Source of the DNA: Promethearchaeota archaeon
GTDB taxonomy: Archaea; Asgardarchaeota; Lokiarchaeia; Sigynarchaeales; SOKP01
Length of the DNA stretch: 18,484 bases
Direction: 5' to 3'
Assembly (NCBI GenBank): GCA_014729315.1
Contig: WJKD01000138.1
Location: forward strand, 1 to 18,484
Shown here: positions 1-9,104 of the stretch, piece by piece
How the letters are laid out: each line of letters begins with the position of its first letter
Numbering within the stretch: the first letter of the stretch is position 1
Translations under genes and position numbers: made by a program
The notes under the pieces: model-generated
The model's database searches: none
Told to the model about the DNA's origin: nothing
The model's input: only the letters and a program-made list of their open reading frames with translations

Positions 1-1
1 A

Positions 2-457
2 ATAGAAACAGAGCAATTAGAAAAGGAAAAGGCAGAAAGAGACGAAAAGATCGGAGCGATGACCGAGGAACAAACAAAATTACTAGAAGAATATAAAAAA
101 GTTAAGGTTGAATTAGAGAAGTTTGCGAAAATTGCTACTGAAATGGAAGAGCAAGAACTTAATTTTGACAAGATTAAAGCTTTACTAACTATCTATAGAG
201 TATTAATTGAAAAGATCTGGCAAGGTCAACCTCATTATAGAATTTTGCTTACACTTCACGGGGAACGAGAAGAAATGACTAGGGAGGAATTAAAAAATAC
301 TACGGGGATTTCTGGAGCATTCATCATAAGAGCAGTTCACGAATTAGCAAATGTGGATTTGCTCGATTTCGACGAGGATACTGGTATGGTAAAACTAAAA
401 CAACGTCTTTTCGAGAGAAAAGCTTTAGAAGAAAAGAAAAAAGGCAAAAATGGTTAA
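2..457 (+). CDS. Partial unknown protein: charged coiled coil followed by winged-helix-like domain
   Basis: The reading frame is open to the left window edge: 19 sense codons precede the first ATG at 59 and encode a Glu/Lys-rich stretch (IETEQLEKEKAERDEK) that continues the same coiled coil. The ATG at 59 is therefore probably internal and the true start lies outside the window. About the first 60 visible residues are a highly charged helix with heptad-like spacing. The remainder, from about HYRILLTLHG to VKLKQRLF, has the pattern of a winged helix-turn-helix: helix, TREELKNTTGISGAFIIRAVHEL as helix-turn-helix, then a short wing ending VKLKQRL. This suggests a DNA-binding regulator or a nucleoid- or replication-associated protein, but I do not recognise a named family. 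The C-terminus is a basic tail (EEKKKGKNG). It is convergent with the TFB gene at 613 and no clear terminator separates them. Confidence 0.7.
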   Translation: METEQLEKEKAERDEKIGAMTEEQTKLLEEYKKVKVELEKFAKIATEMEEQELNFDKIKALLTIYRVLIEKIWQGQPHYRILLTLHGEREEMTREELKNTTGISGAFIIRAVHELANVDLLDFDEDTGMVKLKQRLFERKALEEKKKGKNG

Positions 458-612
458 ATTTCGTCTATATGAATTAATTTCTATTATTTCTTCCTTTATT
501 AATCTAAATAATTATATTTTTTATCAGCAATTAGATCGTCAATTTTTTAAATAAACGATAAAAACGAGAATAGAATTGTAATTTTATCCCAAATATAAAA
601 AAGAATAAGAAT
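458..612. other. AT-rich convergent intergenic spacer
   Basis: This 155-base spacer lies between the convergent 3' ends of the coiled-coil gene and the first TFB gene. No RNA gene or strong hairpin was seen. A run of six A at 597-602 reads as six T on the minus strand about ten bases past the TFB stop codon and may help terminate it, but this is weak evidence. Confidence 0.4.
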
Positions 613-1494
613 TTAACCTTTAATTTTAAGAACTTTGGCAATTTCCCGATATCTGGAACGTAATGTGACTTCCGTCACTCCTATTAATTCAGCGGCTTTT
701 CTCTGAGTCAGATTGATGTTTCGGATTTTACAAGCTAAATATATTGCGCCAGCACAGACTCCTTTAGGGTCTTTTCCGCTGAGGCTAGATGATTTAATAT
801 ACGATTTAAGTAATTTTATTGACAAACTTTCGATCTCAGATTCCAGATTCAATTCGGATACGAATCTCGGAACCAACGCTATTGGATTTGTATTAGGTAC
901 TTTTAACTTAAGTTCCTTTATTATCGTTCTGTAGCATTGTCGAATGTTTTTCGCACTTCCTGCAGCTTCTTCCATTATTTCTTGAAATGTTCGTGGTACT
1001 CTTTTGTTTCTACATGAAAAATACAAGCACGCTGCGACCATACCATTAATCGACCTTCCTCTGAGTAGTTTCCTTTCAAATGCTTTTTTGTATAATCGCA
1101 TCGCCTCTTCTTTTACGTGTTCTGGCAGGTTAAGGTTCGTGCTTATTCGCTTAAGTTCTGTGGTAGCGATTAGGAGATTTCTTTTATCCCACGTTAATCG
1201 TCGATTCCACTTTGTAGCTCGTCTTAAATCAGGATTCGTGATTTCTTTCTTATCGATAACTGTGGTTAAACCGAGATCAGGAATTAAGGACGAGATAGGT
1301 GACCCCGTATGTTCTCTATTTCTCTTTTCACTCATTGTAAAGGCTCGTCTTCCACTATGCTCTGTATCAATGCTTCGCTCGCTTATAACCAAACCACATT
1401 GGCTACAAACCATGTCCCCTTGGTGTTGCATTGATATGATCCGACCCTTACATTCGGGACAATAACTAAACATTTCCTTAACTTCATTAATCAA
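613..1494 (-). CDS. tfb: Transcription initiation factor B (TFB), second copy of a tandem pair
   Basis: TFB is the archaeal homologue of TFIIB. It binds the TBP-TATA complex and the BRE element and recruits RNA polymerase. The N-terminal zinc ribbon shows CPEC at residues 12-15 and CSQC at 30-33. The B-reader/linker region follows (HSGRRAF, REHTGSPIS, about 46-70), then two cyclin-like repeats of about 95 residues each. The last repeat carries the BRE-reading helix-turn-helix (LTQRKAAELIGVTEVTLRSRY). The length of 293 residues is normal for archaeal TFB. The start at 1494 is a TTG. It is preferred because it puts the zinc ribbon at the same position as in the neighbouring paralogue and has a GGGG stretch 11 bases upstream. 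An ATG at 1473 would give a protein 7 residues shorter and cannot be excluded. An in-frame TAA lies just upstream. The 216-base gap to the paralogue could hold its own promoter. Confidence 0.95.
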   Translation of the reverse strand: MINEVKEMFSYCPECKGRIISMQHQGDMVCSQCGLVISERSIDTEHSGRRAFTMSEKRNREHTGSPISSLIPDLGLTTVIDKKEITNPDLRRATKWNRRLTWDKRNLLIATTELKRISTNLNLPEHVKEEAMRLYKKAFERKLLRGRSINGMVAACLYFSCRNKRVPRTFQEIMEEAAGSAKNIRQCYRTIIKELKLKVPNTNPIALVPRFVSELNLESEIESLSIKLLKSYIKSSSLSGKDPKGVCAGAIYLACKIRNINLTQRKAAELIGVTEVTLRSRYREIAKVLKIKG

Positions 1495-1710
1495 AATACA
1501 ATCTACCCCGCAAACTTATGATGAATAAATAATGTTTAACGTAATAAAAAAAATCCGCAAATTAAATTTAAGTTTTTAGTAGTCCAATTTTTGTTACTAA
1601 ATTTTGAAAGAAAAGATATAAAAATTAAAATAAAAGATATAGATGAAAAAATGAACTTTAAGTTTAGAAACTGGATTCCTAAGCTTTAATAACTTTATGC
1701 GTATTTACCT

Positions 1711-2598
1711 TCATTCAGGAAGCTTAATTTTGAGCTTTTTAATAATTTCTTTATATCTTGATCTAAGGGTCACTTCTGTGACGCCTATAGTATCAACGAT
1801 TGCTTTCTGTGTAAGCTCAACTTTTTTGATTTTACACGCTAAATATAAAGCACCAGCGACTATTCCCTTTGGATCCTTTCCACTTAAAGGAATTCGTTTT
1901 TTATAGGCTTTAAGAATTTTTACCGTAATCCTTTCAATTTCAGCGTCCAAATCCAGTTCGGTTATAAATCGGGGAACTAATATTACGGGATCAGCACTTG
2001 GAACTTTAAGATGGAACTCTTTAATTAATATTGCGTAGCATCTTCTTACATCTTTTGGATTTTCCGACGTTTCGTCTAAAATCTCTTGAAAGGTGCGTGG
2101 AATTTTCTTCTTTCTGCACGCAAAATACAAACAAGCAGCAATCATGCTATTAATTGACCTTCCCCTCAGGAGTTTCTTTTCAAACGCTTTAATATAGAGC
2201 CGCATAGCTTCTTTTTTAACGTGATCTGGTAAGTTTAAGTTGGTGCTTATTCTTTTCAACTCTGTTGTGGCAATTAAAAGATTTCTTTTATCCCAAGACA
2301 TACGAGTGTTCCATTTAGCGGCTCTTTTAAGATCTGGATTAGCAATGCCTCTTTTATCAATCGTAGTAGTTAGTCCTATATCTGGTATCAATACAGATAT
2401 AGGAGAGCCCGTATGTTCTCTGGAGCTTTTCTCTGTAGCAGTGAACGCCCTTCTTCCACTATGAGAGTAATCCACCATACGCTCTTCCGTTATTAAGCCA
2501 CATTGACTACACACAGTTTCGCCAGTTTCTAAATTGGAAATTAAATATCCTCCACATTCTGGACATTTTTGATTATTTTCTTTCACATTAGTTCCCAT
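1711..2598 (-). CDS. tfb: Transcription initiation factor B (TFB), first copy of a tandem pair
   Basis: This is a 295-residue archaeal TFIIB homologue. The zinc ribbon is CPEC at 12-15 and CSQC at 30-33, followed by the B-reader/linker (HSGRRAFTATEK, REHTGSPIS) and two cyclin folds with the RGRSIN and LSGKDPKG signatures and a C-terminal helix-turn-helix (LTQKAIVDTIGVTEVTLRSRY). It is clearly a close paralogue of the 613-1494 gene. The helix-turn-helix predicted to contact BRE is almost identical in both, so they likely read similar promoters, while the linker between the repeats differs more. The ATG start is supported by GAGGGG ten bases upstream. It lies 75 bases downstream of clpB on the same strand, with T-tracts and a TATA-like element in the gap, so it probably has its own promoter but may also receive read-through from the chaperone cluster. 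Confidence 0.96.
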   Translation of the reverse strand: MGTNVKENNQKCPECGGYLISNLETGETVCSQCGLITEERMVDYSHSGRRAFTATEKSSREHTGSPISVLIPDIGLTTTIDKRGIANPDLKRAAKWNTRMSWDKRNLLIATTELKRISTNLNLPDHVKKEAMRLYIKAFEKKLLRGRSINSMIAACLYFACRKKKIPRTFQEILDETSENPKDVRRCYAILIKEFHLKVPSADPVILVPRFITELDLDAEIERITVKILKAYKKRIPLSGKDPKGIVAGALYLACKIKKVELTQKAIVDTIGVTEVTLRSRYKEIIKKLKIKLPE

Positions 2599-2627
2599 CA
2601 GTATTTTTCCCCTCTAGATTATGCTTT

Positions 2628-2640
2628 TGTTTAAATATAT
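2628..2640 (-). promoter_or_regulatory. Candidate TATA promoter and SD for the upstream TFB gene
   Basis: Read on the minus strand, this is an AT-only element (ATATATTTAA core at 2631-2640) lying about 35-40 bases before the ATG at 2598. Transcription would begin near 2611, leaving a short leader with the GAGGGG ribosome binding site at 2609-2614. This is inference from archaeal promoter geometry. Confidence 0.45.
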
Positions 2641-2644
2641 TTAG

Positions 2645-2661
2645 AAAAAAACGATAAAAAA
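2645..2661 (-). terminator. T-tract terminator candidate after clpB
   Basis: Directly downstream of the clpB stop, the minus strand carries T6 (2661-2656) and T7 (2651-2645) separated by four bases. Archaeal RNA polymerase terminates at such T-runs without needing a hairpin. It also lies upstream of the TATA-like element of the TFB gene, which fits a boundary between transcription units. Confidence 0.5.
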
Positions 2662-2673
2662 GGATTATAAAAA

Positions 2674-5286
2674 TCAATGCGATGTGACCTCTCCTATCTT
2701 TTTAAAGACCAACTCGTCGCGCTTATTCGCATCAACTTCAATTAAATCGTCTTCAATGAAATCTCCCTCGAGTAACTTTAAGGATAAAGGATTTTGAATG
2801 TAATCTTGTATCGCTCTTTTCAACGGTCGAGCTCCGTAAACAGGATCGAACCCTTTGTCGCTTAGAAATTTTTTTGCATCTTCCGTTAGTTTAAGTTTGA
2901 TCTGGTGATCCGCAAGAATCTTATTAAGTTGTCTAATTTGAATTTCCACAATTTTTTCGATCTGTTCCTTTTCTAAGAAATTGTAGATGATTATGTCGTC
3001 CACGCGGTTTAAGAATTCGGGTTTAAAGTGTCGTCTTAGAATCTTTAAAATAAATTCTCTATCTATTTCTTTATCAGAATTTCTGCTTTCTAAGATATAA
3101 TCGCTTCCTATATTACTTGTCATAATGATAATTGTGTTTTTAAAGTCTACAGTCCTCCCGTGCCCATCTGTAAGCCGTCCGTCGTCGAAAATTTGTAGTA
3201 AAATGTTAAAAACTTCAGGATGAGCTTTCTCTATTTCGTCAAACAGCACAACCGAGTAAGGTCTCCTGCGCACGGATTCAGTTAAATATCCTCCTTCTTC
3301 AAACCCAACATATCCAGGAGGGGCGCCAATCAATCTAGCAACGCTATGTTTTTCCATGTATTCCGACATATCAATACGTACCATAGCGTTCTCGTCGTCA
3401 AATAAAAACTCAGCTAAAGCTTTAGCTGTTTCAGTTTTTCCGACACCAGTAGGACCCATAAAAATGAACACTCCTATTGGTCGATTCGGATCTTGTATTC
3501 CTGCTCTTGATCTTCGAATAGCGTTCGATATTTTCTTTAAGGCGTGATCTTGTCCAATAACCCTTTTTCTCAATCGTTCTTCCATCTTGAGTAATTTTTC
3601 TCTCTCTCCTTCCAACATTCTCGAAACGGGAATGCCCGTCCATTGAGACACAATTTTAGCTATATCTTCTTCGTCAACTTCTTGCTTTAACATCGAAGTC
3701 TCTTCTTGAATTTCTCTTAATTCTTTATTATATTTATCTAAGTCCCTTCTAAGTTGATTTAATACGCCGTAGGTTAATTCTGCTGCTTTCTCTAACTCTC
3801 CCCGTTTTTCAGCTTTTTCCGCTTCAATTTTCGTGTTTTCAATCTTTCTTTTTATTTCGTTAATTTCTTTAATGATTTTTTTCTCGTTTTCCCACTGCAT
3901 TTTTAACTGATCGCTTTGTTCTCGAAGATTCGTCAGTTCCTCGTCGATTTTTTTCATTCTGTCGACGCACGACTCGTCAGTCTCTTTTTTCAGAGCCTCT
4001 TTCTGTATCTCTAATTGAATAATCTTCCGTTCGATCTCGTCAATTTCCGTGGGCATGCTGTCGATCTCGATGCGTAATCTTGAAGCCGCTTCGTCCATTA
4101 AATCGATTGCTTTATCGGGTAAGAATCGATCCGTGATATATCTATTCGATAAAGTGACTGCTGCGATGATTGCTGAATCCGTAATTCTGACTCCGTGATG
4201 GATTTCGTACTTTTCCTTTAAACCACGTAAAATTGCGATAGAATCTTCTACTGAGGGTTCTGCTACATAAACTGTCTGAAATCTTCGTGTCAATGCAGCA
4301 TCTTTTTCTATATACTTTCGATATTCGTTGAGAGTAGTTGCTCCAACGGCCCTTAATTCACCTCGAGCTAAAGCGGGTTTAAGCATGTTTGACGCGTCTA
4401 TAGCGCCTTCTGCAGCACCAGCACCCACTAAAGTGTGAAGCTCGTCTATAAACAAGATGTATTTTCCTGCGCCTTCCTCGACTTCTTTCAAAAACGCTTT
4501 CAGCCTATCTTCAAACTCGCCGCGATATTTGGCTCCGGCGATTAATGATCCAAGATCTAATGCAACGATTTCTTTGTCCATCAACGAATCAGGAATGTCC
4601 TTACTCGCTATTCTCTGGGCTAATCCTTCTACTATTGCCGTTTTACCTACTCCTGCTTCTCCGATCAACACGGGATTATTTTTTGTCCGTCTTGAAAGAA
4701 TATGCATCACTCTTCTGATCTCGTCGTCTCTTCCAATCACAGGATCCAACTTACCCCTCCTTGCTAAATCAGTGAGATTTCGACTATACTTTTCAATTGC
4801 TTGATATTTTCCTTCTGGATTCTGGTCGGTTATCGTTTTGCTTCCTCTGATGTTTTTTAAGGCTTGTAGGATTCTATCCTTAGATATTCCGTGCTTTCGC
4901 AAGGTCGAATAGATCGGGAGTGAATCGTCGCTCGCCATAGCAAGAAGCAAATGTTCCGTGCTTAAATACTGATCCTTCAGAATTTCCGCTTCCTTCCACG
5001 CAGAATCGAACAATTTACTGGAAATGGACGATAATATTACGTCACCCGCTCCAGGTCCCGTGATCTTAGGAAGTCTGTTCAATTCTTCGTTTAAATCGCT
5101 GATTATTTGTTGAATACTAACTCCCAATTTCTGGAAAAGCGGTCTTGTTATTCCTTCTGGTTGTTCAAGTAAAGCTAATAGTAAATGAGAGGGTTCAATT
5201 CTTTGATGATCGTGCGTTTGTGAGATTGATCGCGCAGCCATCAAGGCCTCTTGAACTTTTATCGTGAATTTATCATACTTCATCAT
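2674..5286 (-). CDS. clpB: ClpB/Hsp104-type protein disaggregase
   Basis: ClpB is a hexameric AAA+ ATPase that pulls proteins out of aggregates together with the DnaK system in the cytoplasm. The 870-residue length is typical. The Clp N-domain repeat occupies about 1-150. NBD1 has Walker A GEAGVGKT at 209-216, pore loop KYRG at 253-256 and Walker B ILFIDE at 277-282. The ClpB-specific coiled-coil middle domain spans about 405-535 and sets it apart from ClpA and ClpC. NBD2 has Walker A GPTGVGKT at 611-618, pore loop GYVG at 658-661, Walker B VVLFDE at 679-684 and the sensor region TSNIGS. All expected catalytic elements are present and no ClpP-docking loop was noticed. The start is ATG-ATG, preceded by AAGGAGTG at a normal distance. 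Only 17 bases separate it from the dnaJ stop, so the two are almost certainly cotranscribed. ClpB is bacterial in origin and patchy in archaea. Confidence 0.98.
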   Translation of the reverse strand: MMKYDKFTIKVQEALMAARSISQTHDHQRIEPSHLLLALLEQPEGITRPLFQKLGVSIQQIISDLNEELNRLPKITGPGAGDVILSSISSKLFDSAWKEAEILKDQYLSTEHLLLAMASDDSLPIYSTLRKHGISKDRILQALKNIRGSKTITDQNPEGKYQAIEKYSRNLTDLARRGKLDPVIGRDDEIRRVMHILSRRTKNNPVLIGEAGVGKTAIVEGLAQRIASKDIPDSLMDKEIVALDLGSLIAGAKYRGEFEDRLKAFLKEVEEGAGKYILFIDELHTLVGAGAAEGAIDASNMLKPALARGELRAVGATTLNEYRKYIEKDAALTRRFQTVYVAEPSVEDSIAILRGLKEKYEIHHGVRITDSAIIAAVTLSNRYITDRFLPDKAIDLMDEAASRLRIEIDSMPTEIDEIERKIIQLEIQKEALKKETDESCVDRMKKIDEELTNLREQSDQLKMQWENEKKIIKEINEIKRKIENTKIEAEKAEKRGELEKAAELTYGVLNQLRRDLDKYNKELREIQEETSMLKQEVDEEDIAKIVSQWTGIPVSRMLEGEREKLLKMEERLRKRVIGQDHALKKISNAIRRSRAGIQDPNRPIGVFIFMGPTGVGKTETAKALAEFLFDDENAMVRIDMSEYMEKHSVARLIGAPPGYVGFEEGGYLTESVRRRPYSVVLFDEIEKAHPEVFNILLQIFDDGRLTDGHGRTVDFKNTIIIMTSNIGSDYILESRNSDKEIDREFILKILRRHFKPEFLNRVDDIIIYNFLEKEQIEKIVEIQIRQLNKILADHQIKLKLTEDAKKFLSDKGFDPVYGARPLKRAIQDYIQNPLSLKLLEGDFIEDDLIEVDANKRDELVFKKIGEVTSH

Positions 5287-5303
5287 TTTATATCACACTC
5301 CTT

Positions 5304-6323
5304 CTATAAACCAGTTGAATTTAATTCTTCTAACAATTCCCTTTGTTTTTTAGTTAAATTACATGGAACCTCAATTTTAATTCTCACTAAAAGGTTCCCT
5401 CTTTCGTTCGATTTTAGCTTTGTAAAACCTTGATTTTTTAATCTTAATACCGAGGAATCTTCAGTTCCAGGTGGTACTTTTACCTTTAAATTCTTGTTAA
5501 TCCCTTGGACTTCAATTTTTCCTCCTAACGCTGCTGTGGTAAAAGGGACTTCTCTCGTCACATAAAGATCGTCGTCTTTTCTTTTAAATAATGGATGAGG
5601 TCGAATGTGGATGGCAATGTATAAATCTCCATCTTCTCCACCATATTCTCCGGGCATTCCTTTTCCCTTTAATCTAAGCTTTTGATTATCTCTAATTCCC
5701 TTCGGAATTTTAACCGTTAGATTTTGCATTTGTCCGGTGCTGGGATTGCGATATTGTATTTTTTGGTCTTTTCCGTAAAAAGCGTCCATAAAATCAATTT
5801 CTAGATCGTATCGTAAATCGTCACCGTCTCGCGGCCGATTTCGAAATTGGGAGGATCTCGCCCTCGTACTTCCTCCTCCTCCTTTCGAAAAAACATCAAA
5901 GATATCGCCTAAATCGTTGAAAAAGTCGAATCCACCACCGCCTCCTCCTCGCGAGGAACGTCCCTCACTCCCCCCAAAAATGTCGCTAAAGTTTACTCCA
6001 CCTGGCCCTCCAGAAGTTGAATAGTAATAAGTTGTTCCGTCTGGACCACGGTGGACTCTCCCTCCCCCCATACCAGGTCCATATTCTTGAGATTGGGGAA
6101 TCTCTCCTTCTACCACACCAAATTTGTCGTACATTTCTCGTTTTTTGTCATCGGATAAAACGCGATACGCTTCGTTGATTTCTTTAAACCTCTCCCCAGA
6201 ACGCTCCTCGTCTGGATTCACATCTGGGTGATACTTGCGAGCCATTTTCCTGAACGCCCGCTTTATTTCTTCTTTCGTCGCGTTTTTATCGACGCCTAAT
6301 AGTTTATAATAATCTTTCGCCAT
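5304..6323 (-). CDS. dnaJ: DnaJ/Hsp40 co-chaperone, class B (no zinc finger)
   Basis: This J-protein stimulates the DnaK ATPase and delivers substrates. The J-domain (1-70) has the essential HPD at 32-34 in helix-rich context ([19 protein letters not shown]). A Gly/Phe-rich region follows (about 80-155) with two DIF-type motifs (FSDIFGG and GDIFDVFSK). Two C-terminal beta-sandwich substrate-binding domains start at [12 protein letters not shown] (167) and carry RLKGKGMPG and RLKNQGF. The four CxxCxGxG repeats of class A DnaJ are absent; the protein has a single Cys near its end. It therefore resembles CbpA or class B Hsp40, although it sits in the position of the classical operon dnaJ. The ATG is preceded by AAAGGGG. 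The dnaK gene lies 104 bases upstream and its end is followed by a strong T-tract, so dnaJ-clpB may be transcribed partly from a promoter in that gap. Confidence 0.96.
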   Translation of the reverse strand: MAKDYYKLLGVDKNATKEEIKRAFRKMARKYHPDVNPDEERSGERFKEINEAYRVLSDDKKREMYDKFGVVEGEIPQSQEYGPGMGGGRVHRGPDGTTYYYSTSGGPGGVNFSDIFGGSEGRSSRGGGGGGFDFFNDLGDIFDVFSKGGGGSTRARSSQFRNRPRDGDDLRYDLEIDFMDAFYGKDQKIQYRNPSTGQMQNLTVKIPKGIRDNQKLRLKGKGMPGEYGGEDGDLYIAIHIRPHPLFKRKDDDLYVTREVPFTTAALGGKIEVQGINKNLKVKVPPGTEDSSVLRLKNQGFTKLKSNERGNLLVRIKIEVPCNLTKKQRELLEELNSTGL

Positions 6324-6345
6324 AAGTTATAACCCCTTTACTATG

Positions 6346-6365
6346 ATAATAATAATAATAATAAT
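6346..6365 (+). repeat. ATA trinucleotide microsatellite in the dnaJ leader
   Basis: About 6.7 uninterrupted copies of ATA (ATT on the transcribed minus strand) lie 23-42 bases upstream of the dnaJ start. A TATA-like CTTAAATTAT adjoins it at 6361-6370. Changes in copy number would alter the spacing between promoter and ribosome binding site. Any regulatory effect is speculation. Confidence 0.6.
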
Positions 6366-6407
6366 TTAAGCATAATTTTGTTCTAAATATAATAATAAAA
6401 TAACAAT

Positions 6408-6425
6408 AAAAAATAAAAAAAAAAA
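6408..6425 (-). terminator. Strong T-tract terminator after dnaK
   Basis: On the minus strand, two bases after the dnaK stop codon, there is T11 (6425-6415), one A, then T6 (6413-6408). No hairpin is needed in archaea. The tract should end at least part of the grpE-dnaK transcripts and would lower expression of dnaJ-clpB relative to dnaK. Confidence 0.6.
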
Positions 6426-6427
6426 TA

Positions 6428-8350
6428 TTATTCGTATTCAGCATCAACGACGTCTTCGTCTTGGCCCGTAGCTCTTCGGAATTGCTCTTCTTCAATCTCG
6501 TCTTGCGTTTTACCTTGATATCCGCGTGAGGCTCCTGGTTGCGCACCGCCCATTCCTCCAGGTGGAGCGCCTTGATAACCTGCTTGTCCAGGTTGTGGTC
6601 CTTGAGCTTGTTGACCATACATCTTTGAAGAAACTTCGTGTAAAGCACTTTGTAATTCGTCAATAGCGTTTTGAATTCTCGTTGTGTCGTCGGTTTGAAG
6701 CGCACTCTTCAACTCTGAAATTTTTTCTTCGATTTTAGTTTTCAAATCACCGACTAAAGATTCATTTTCTCTAAGAATTTTTTCAGCTTGGTAAGTTAAC
6801 GCTTCACCAGTATTTTTTAGCTTAGAAATTTCTTTGAATTTCTTGTCTTCTTCTGCGTGCTTTTCTGCCTCTCTCACTTTTGCTTCAATTTCGGAGTCGT
6901 CCATTTTAGTAGAAGCAGTAATAGTGATCGATTGAGTCTTTCCTGTAGCCTTATCTTTCGCTGAAACATTTAATATACCGTCAGCGTCTATGTCAAAAGT
7001 CACTTCAATTTGTGGTACTCCTCGTGGAGCTGGCGGAATTCCAGTCAAGTGAAATTTGCCTAAACTAATGTTGTCTTGGGCTCTTGGTCTTTCACCTTGT
7101 AATACATGAATTTCAACTGCTGACTGATTATCTGCTGCGGTGGTAAAAGTTTCTTTCTTTTTCGTTGGAATGGTCGTGTTTCTTTCAATCAATTTCGTGA
7201 ACACGCCACCTAAAGTTTCAACTCCTAAAGACAATGGAGTCACGTCCAAGAGTAAAAGATCTTCAACTTCTCCCGTTAACACTCCTCCTTGAATAGCTGC
7301 TCCTTGAGCAACACATTCCATAGGATCAATACCGCGCTCCGGTTTTTTACCGATAAATTGTTCAAATCTCTGTTGAACTATAGGCATTCTGGTTGGTCCA
7401 CCCACTAAAATAATTTTATCGACGTCGCCTTTTTGCATCCCTGCGTCCTTTAACGCTTTTTTAATTGGTCCTTCTAACCTTTTTAACGTGGGTTCGATCA
7501 ACTGTTCGAGCTTCGCTCTGGTGATCGTCATCGTTAAATGTTTAGGACCTTGGTCAGTTGCTGTGACATAAGGTAAATTTATGTCCGTGCTTAGAGTGGT
7601 AGACAATTCGATTTTCGCTTTTTCAGCTGCTTCTTTAACTCTCTGAAGTGCCATGCTATCTTTTCGTAAGTCAACGCCTTCTTTTTTCTGGAATTCGTCC
7701 ACGATGTAGTTAACTAAATGATCGTCCATGTCTCGGCCACCTAATTGTGTATCTCCGTGTGTGGAAATGACTTCAAACACTTGTTCTTCCATTTCCATAA
7801 TGGTTACGTCAAACGTACCACCACCTAAATCTAAAACCGCAATAGTAAGTTTTTTCCCCTCTTTATCTAAACCATATGCTACTGCTGCTGCTGTTGGCTC
7901 GTTGATTAATCTTTTAACGTTTAACCCGGCTATTTTGCCGGCGTCTTTCGTGGCTTGTCGCTGATTATCGTTAAAATAAGCTGGTACAGTAATGATTGCC
8001 TCAGTGACTTCCTCTCCTAAGTATTCGCTTGCGTCTTGTTTGATTTTTCTCAAAATCATCGCAGAGATCTCTTGGGGCGTTAATTCTTTGTCGTCAATTT
8101 TTACAGTGTACGAAGTGCCCATTTTTCTCTTAATTCCCGTGATAGTTCTATCGGGATTTGAAATTGCTTGTCGTTTTGCGGGTTCGCCGACTAGTCTCTG
8201 TCCATCTTTTGTAAACGCAACAACAGACGGAAACGCTTTTCCGTATAAAGATACTCCTTCAGCGCTGGGAATAATTTCAGGTTTTCCACCGCTTAATACT
8301 GCCGCTGCTGAATTGGATGTTCCTAAATCAATACCAATTATTTTCGCCAT
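6428..8350 (-). CDS. dnaK: Hsp70 chaperone DnaK
   Basis: This is the ATP-dependent chaperone that binds exposed hydrophobic peptides, with DnaJ and GrpE as partners. The 640-residue sequence shows the Hsp70 signatures in order: [10 protein letters not shown] at 5-14, [11 protein letters not shown] from 173, [10 protein letters not shown] from 314, the interdomain linker [11 protein letters not shown] at 362-372, the substrate-binding sandwich, and the helical lid (about 500-600). Around residues 70-112 it lacks the roughly 23-residue insertion of proteobacterial DnaK, as in Gram-positive and archaeal homologues. The tail has a Gly/Pro/Gln linker, then an acidic/basic segment ([17 protein letters not shown]) before the classic DVVDAEYE end. 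The segment is unusual, and the common final -EV is missing. The ATG is preceded by AAGGAGTG. grpE lies 58 bases upstream with no terminator between, so the two form an operon. Confidence 0.98.
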   Translation of the reverse strand: MAKIIGIDLGTSNSAAAVLSGGKPEIIPSAEGVSLYGKAFPSVVAFTKDGQRLVGEPAKRQAISNPDRTITGIKRKMGTSYTVKIDDKELTPQEISAMILRKIKQDASEYLGEEVTEAIITVPAYFNDNQRQATKDAGKIAGLNVKRLINEPTAAAVAYGLDKEGKKLTIAVLDLGGGTFDVTIMEMEEQVFEVISTHGDTQLGGRDMDDHLVNYIVDEFQKKEGVDLRKDSMALQRVKEAAEKAKIELSTTLSTDINLPYVTATDQGPKHLTMTITRAKLEQLIEPTLKRLEGPIKKALKDAGMQKGDVDKIILVGGPTRMPIVQQRFEQFIGKKPERGIDPMECVAQGAAIQGGVLTGEVEDLLLLDVTPLSLGVETLGGVFTKLIERNTTIPTKKKETFTTAADNQSAVEIHVLQGERPRAQDNISLGKFHLTGIPPAPRGVPQIEVTFDIDADGILNVSAKDKATGKTQSITITASTKMDDSEIEAKVREAEKHAEEDKKFKEISKLKNTGEALTYQAEKILRENESLVGDLKTKIEEKISELKSALQTDDTTRIQNAIDELQSALHEVSSKMYGQQAQGPQPGQAGYQGAPPGGMGGAQPGASRGYQGKTQDEIEEEQFRRATGQDEDVVDAEYE

Positions 8351-8408
8351 AATTTTTTCACTCCTTAATTTTTTTATTTAATTTTTTTAATCTTAATTTT
8401 AATTTTCG

Positions 8409-9062
8409 TTATTTTGCAATTTTTACCTTCGCAGGTCTTAATACATAATCGTTATAATAATACCCATCTTCAAAAACTTCTAAAATCGTGCCGTCAGGGA
8501 TACTTTCCTTGGATTCGTCCACCATCATTACCTCATGTTTGTATGGATCAAATATTTTGCCTTCGCAGTCCATCTTTTTTACATTCTCTTCCATCAATAA
8601 CTTTTTAAAGTTCTCTACTATCAGTTTAAATCCTTGTTTCACCGACTCATCGATGTCAACAGCATCTAATACTTTTAATGACCTTTGTAAATCGTCGTAG
8701 TGCGAAATCAATTTTTTCAAAATCGTTTGAAGAGCGTATTTTTTGTAATTCACATTGTCCCGGTCGGCGCGTTTTCTGAAATTTTCAAAATCCGCTTTCA
8801 ACTGTATGTATCGGTTGAAATATTTTTCTTTTTCATGCTCTAACTCTTCCACGCTTTTGAGCTTATCCTCGAGATTTTCTAGTTTTTCTTGAAGTTTTTC
8901 GTTCTCGGATACAACTTCTTCATGTTTTTGTTCGAGAGATTTCAGTTTTTCCGCTTTTTTCTTTAATTGCTCGTATGTTTCTTCAGTTATTACTAGTTTA
9001 TTGTCCGATCTTCCTCGGGATCTTCGTTCCCCGAACATACTATCAAAATCTCCGAATACCAT
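8409..9062 (-). CDS. grpE: GrpE nucleotide-exchange factor
   Basis: GrpE is a homodimeric co-chaperone that releases ADP from DnaK. The 217-residue protein has a long N-terminal coiled coil (about 25-95), the FRKRADRD helix at 95-102, and a C-terminal beta domain with the family signature (GKIFDPYKHEVMM at 168-180, then GYYYNDYVLRPAKVKIAK at 200-217). The first 20 residues, containing RRSRGRS, form a basic disordered tail. The ATG is preceded by AAGAGG, eight bases away. It is the first gene of the chaperone cluster. Its upstream region carries a 10-base inverted repeat placed just after the predicted transcription start, where archaeal heat-shock repressors commonly bind. Confidence 0.96.
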   Translation of the reverse strand: MVFGDFDSMFGERRSRGRSDNKLVITEETYEQLKKKAEKLKSLEQKHEEVVSENEKLQEKLENLEDKLKSVEELEHEKEKYFNRYIQLKADFENFRKRADRDNVNYKKYALQTILKKLISHYDDLQRSLKVLDAVDIDESVKQGFKLIVENFKKLLMEENVKKMDCEGKIFDPYKHEVMMVDESKESIPDGTILEVFEDGYYYNDYVLRPAKVKIAK

Positions 9063-9104
9063 TTGTTATTCCTCTTGGGTATATTTTACAATTTTTTTGA
9101 GTTT

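Noticed and set aside
458..612. Possible tRNA or small RNA in intergenic gaps
   Set aside because: No tRNA arms, TTCGA loop or CCA-compatible acceptor stem could be drawn in this or the other spacers.
1004..1465. Plus-strand frame of 153 codons opposite the TFB gene
   Set aside because: Antisense shadow of a well-supported TFB; no recognisable domains.
1681..1725. Repeated AAGCTT words near the end of the upstream TFB gene as a terminator hairpin
   Set aside because: The words are self-palindromic restriction-like hexamers too far apart and without a T-run in the right orientation.
4457..4804. Plus-strand frame of 115 codons opposite clpB
   Set aside because: Antisense to the conserved NBD1 of ClpB; composition is a mirror of that gene.
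6331..6343. AAGTAAAGG-like half sites before dnaJ and the second dnaJ, resembling the arm of the grpE inverted repeat
   Set aside because: In both places the match coincides with the Shine-Dalgarno sequence (AAAGG) and has no inverted partner, so shared purine-rich SD sequence explains it.
6304..6705. Open frame of 133 codons on the minus strand overlapping the 3' end of dnaK and the dnaK-dnaJ gap
   Set aside because: It lies in another frame of dnaK, runs through the low-complexity ATT/T-tract spacer and has no family features.
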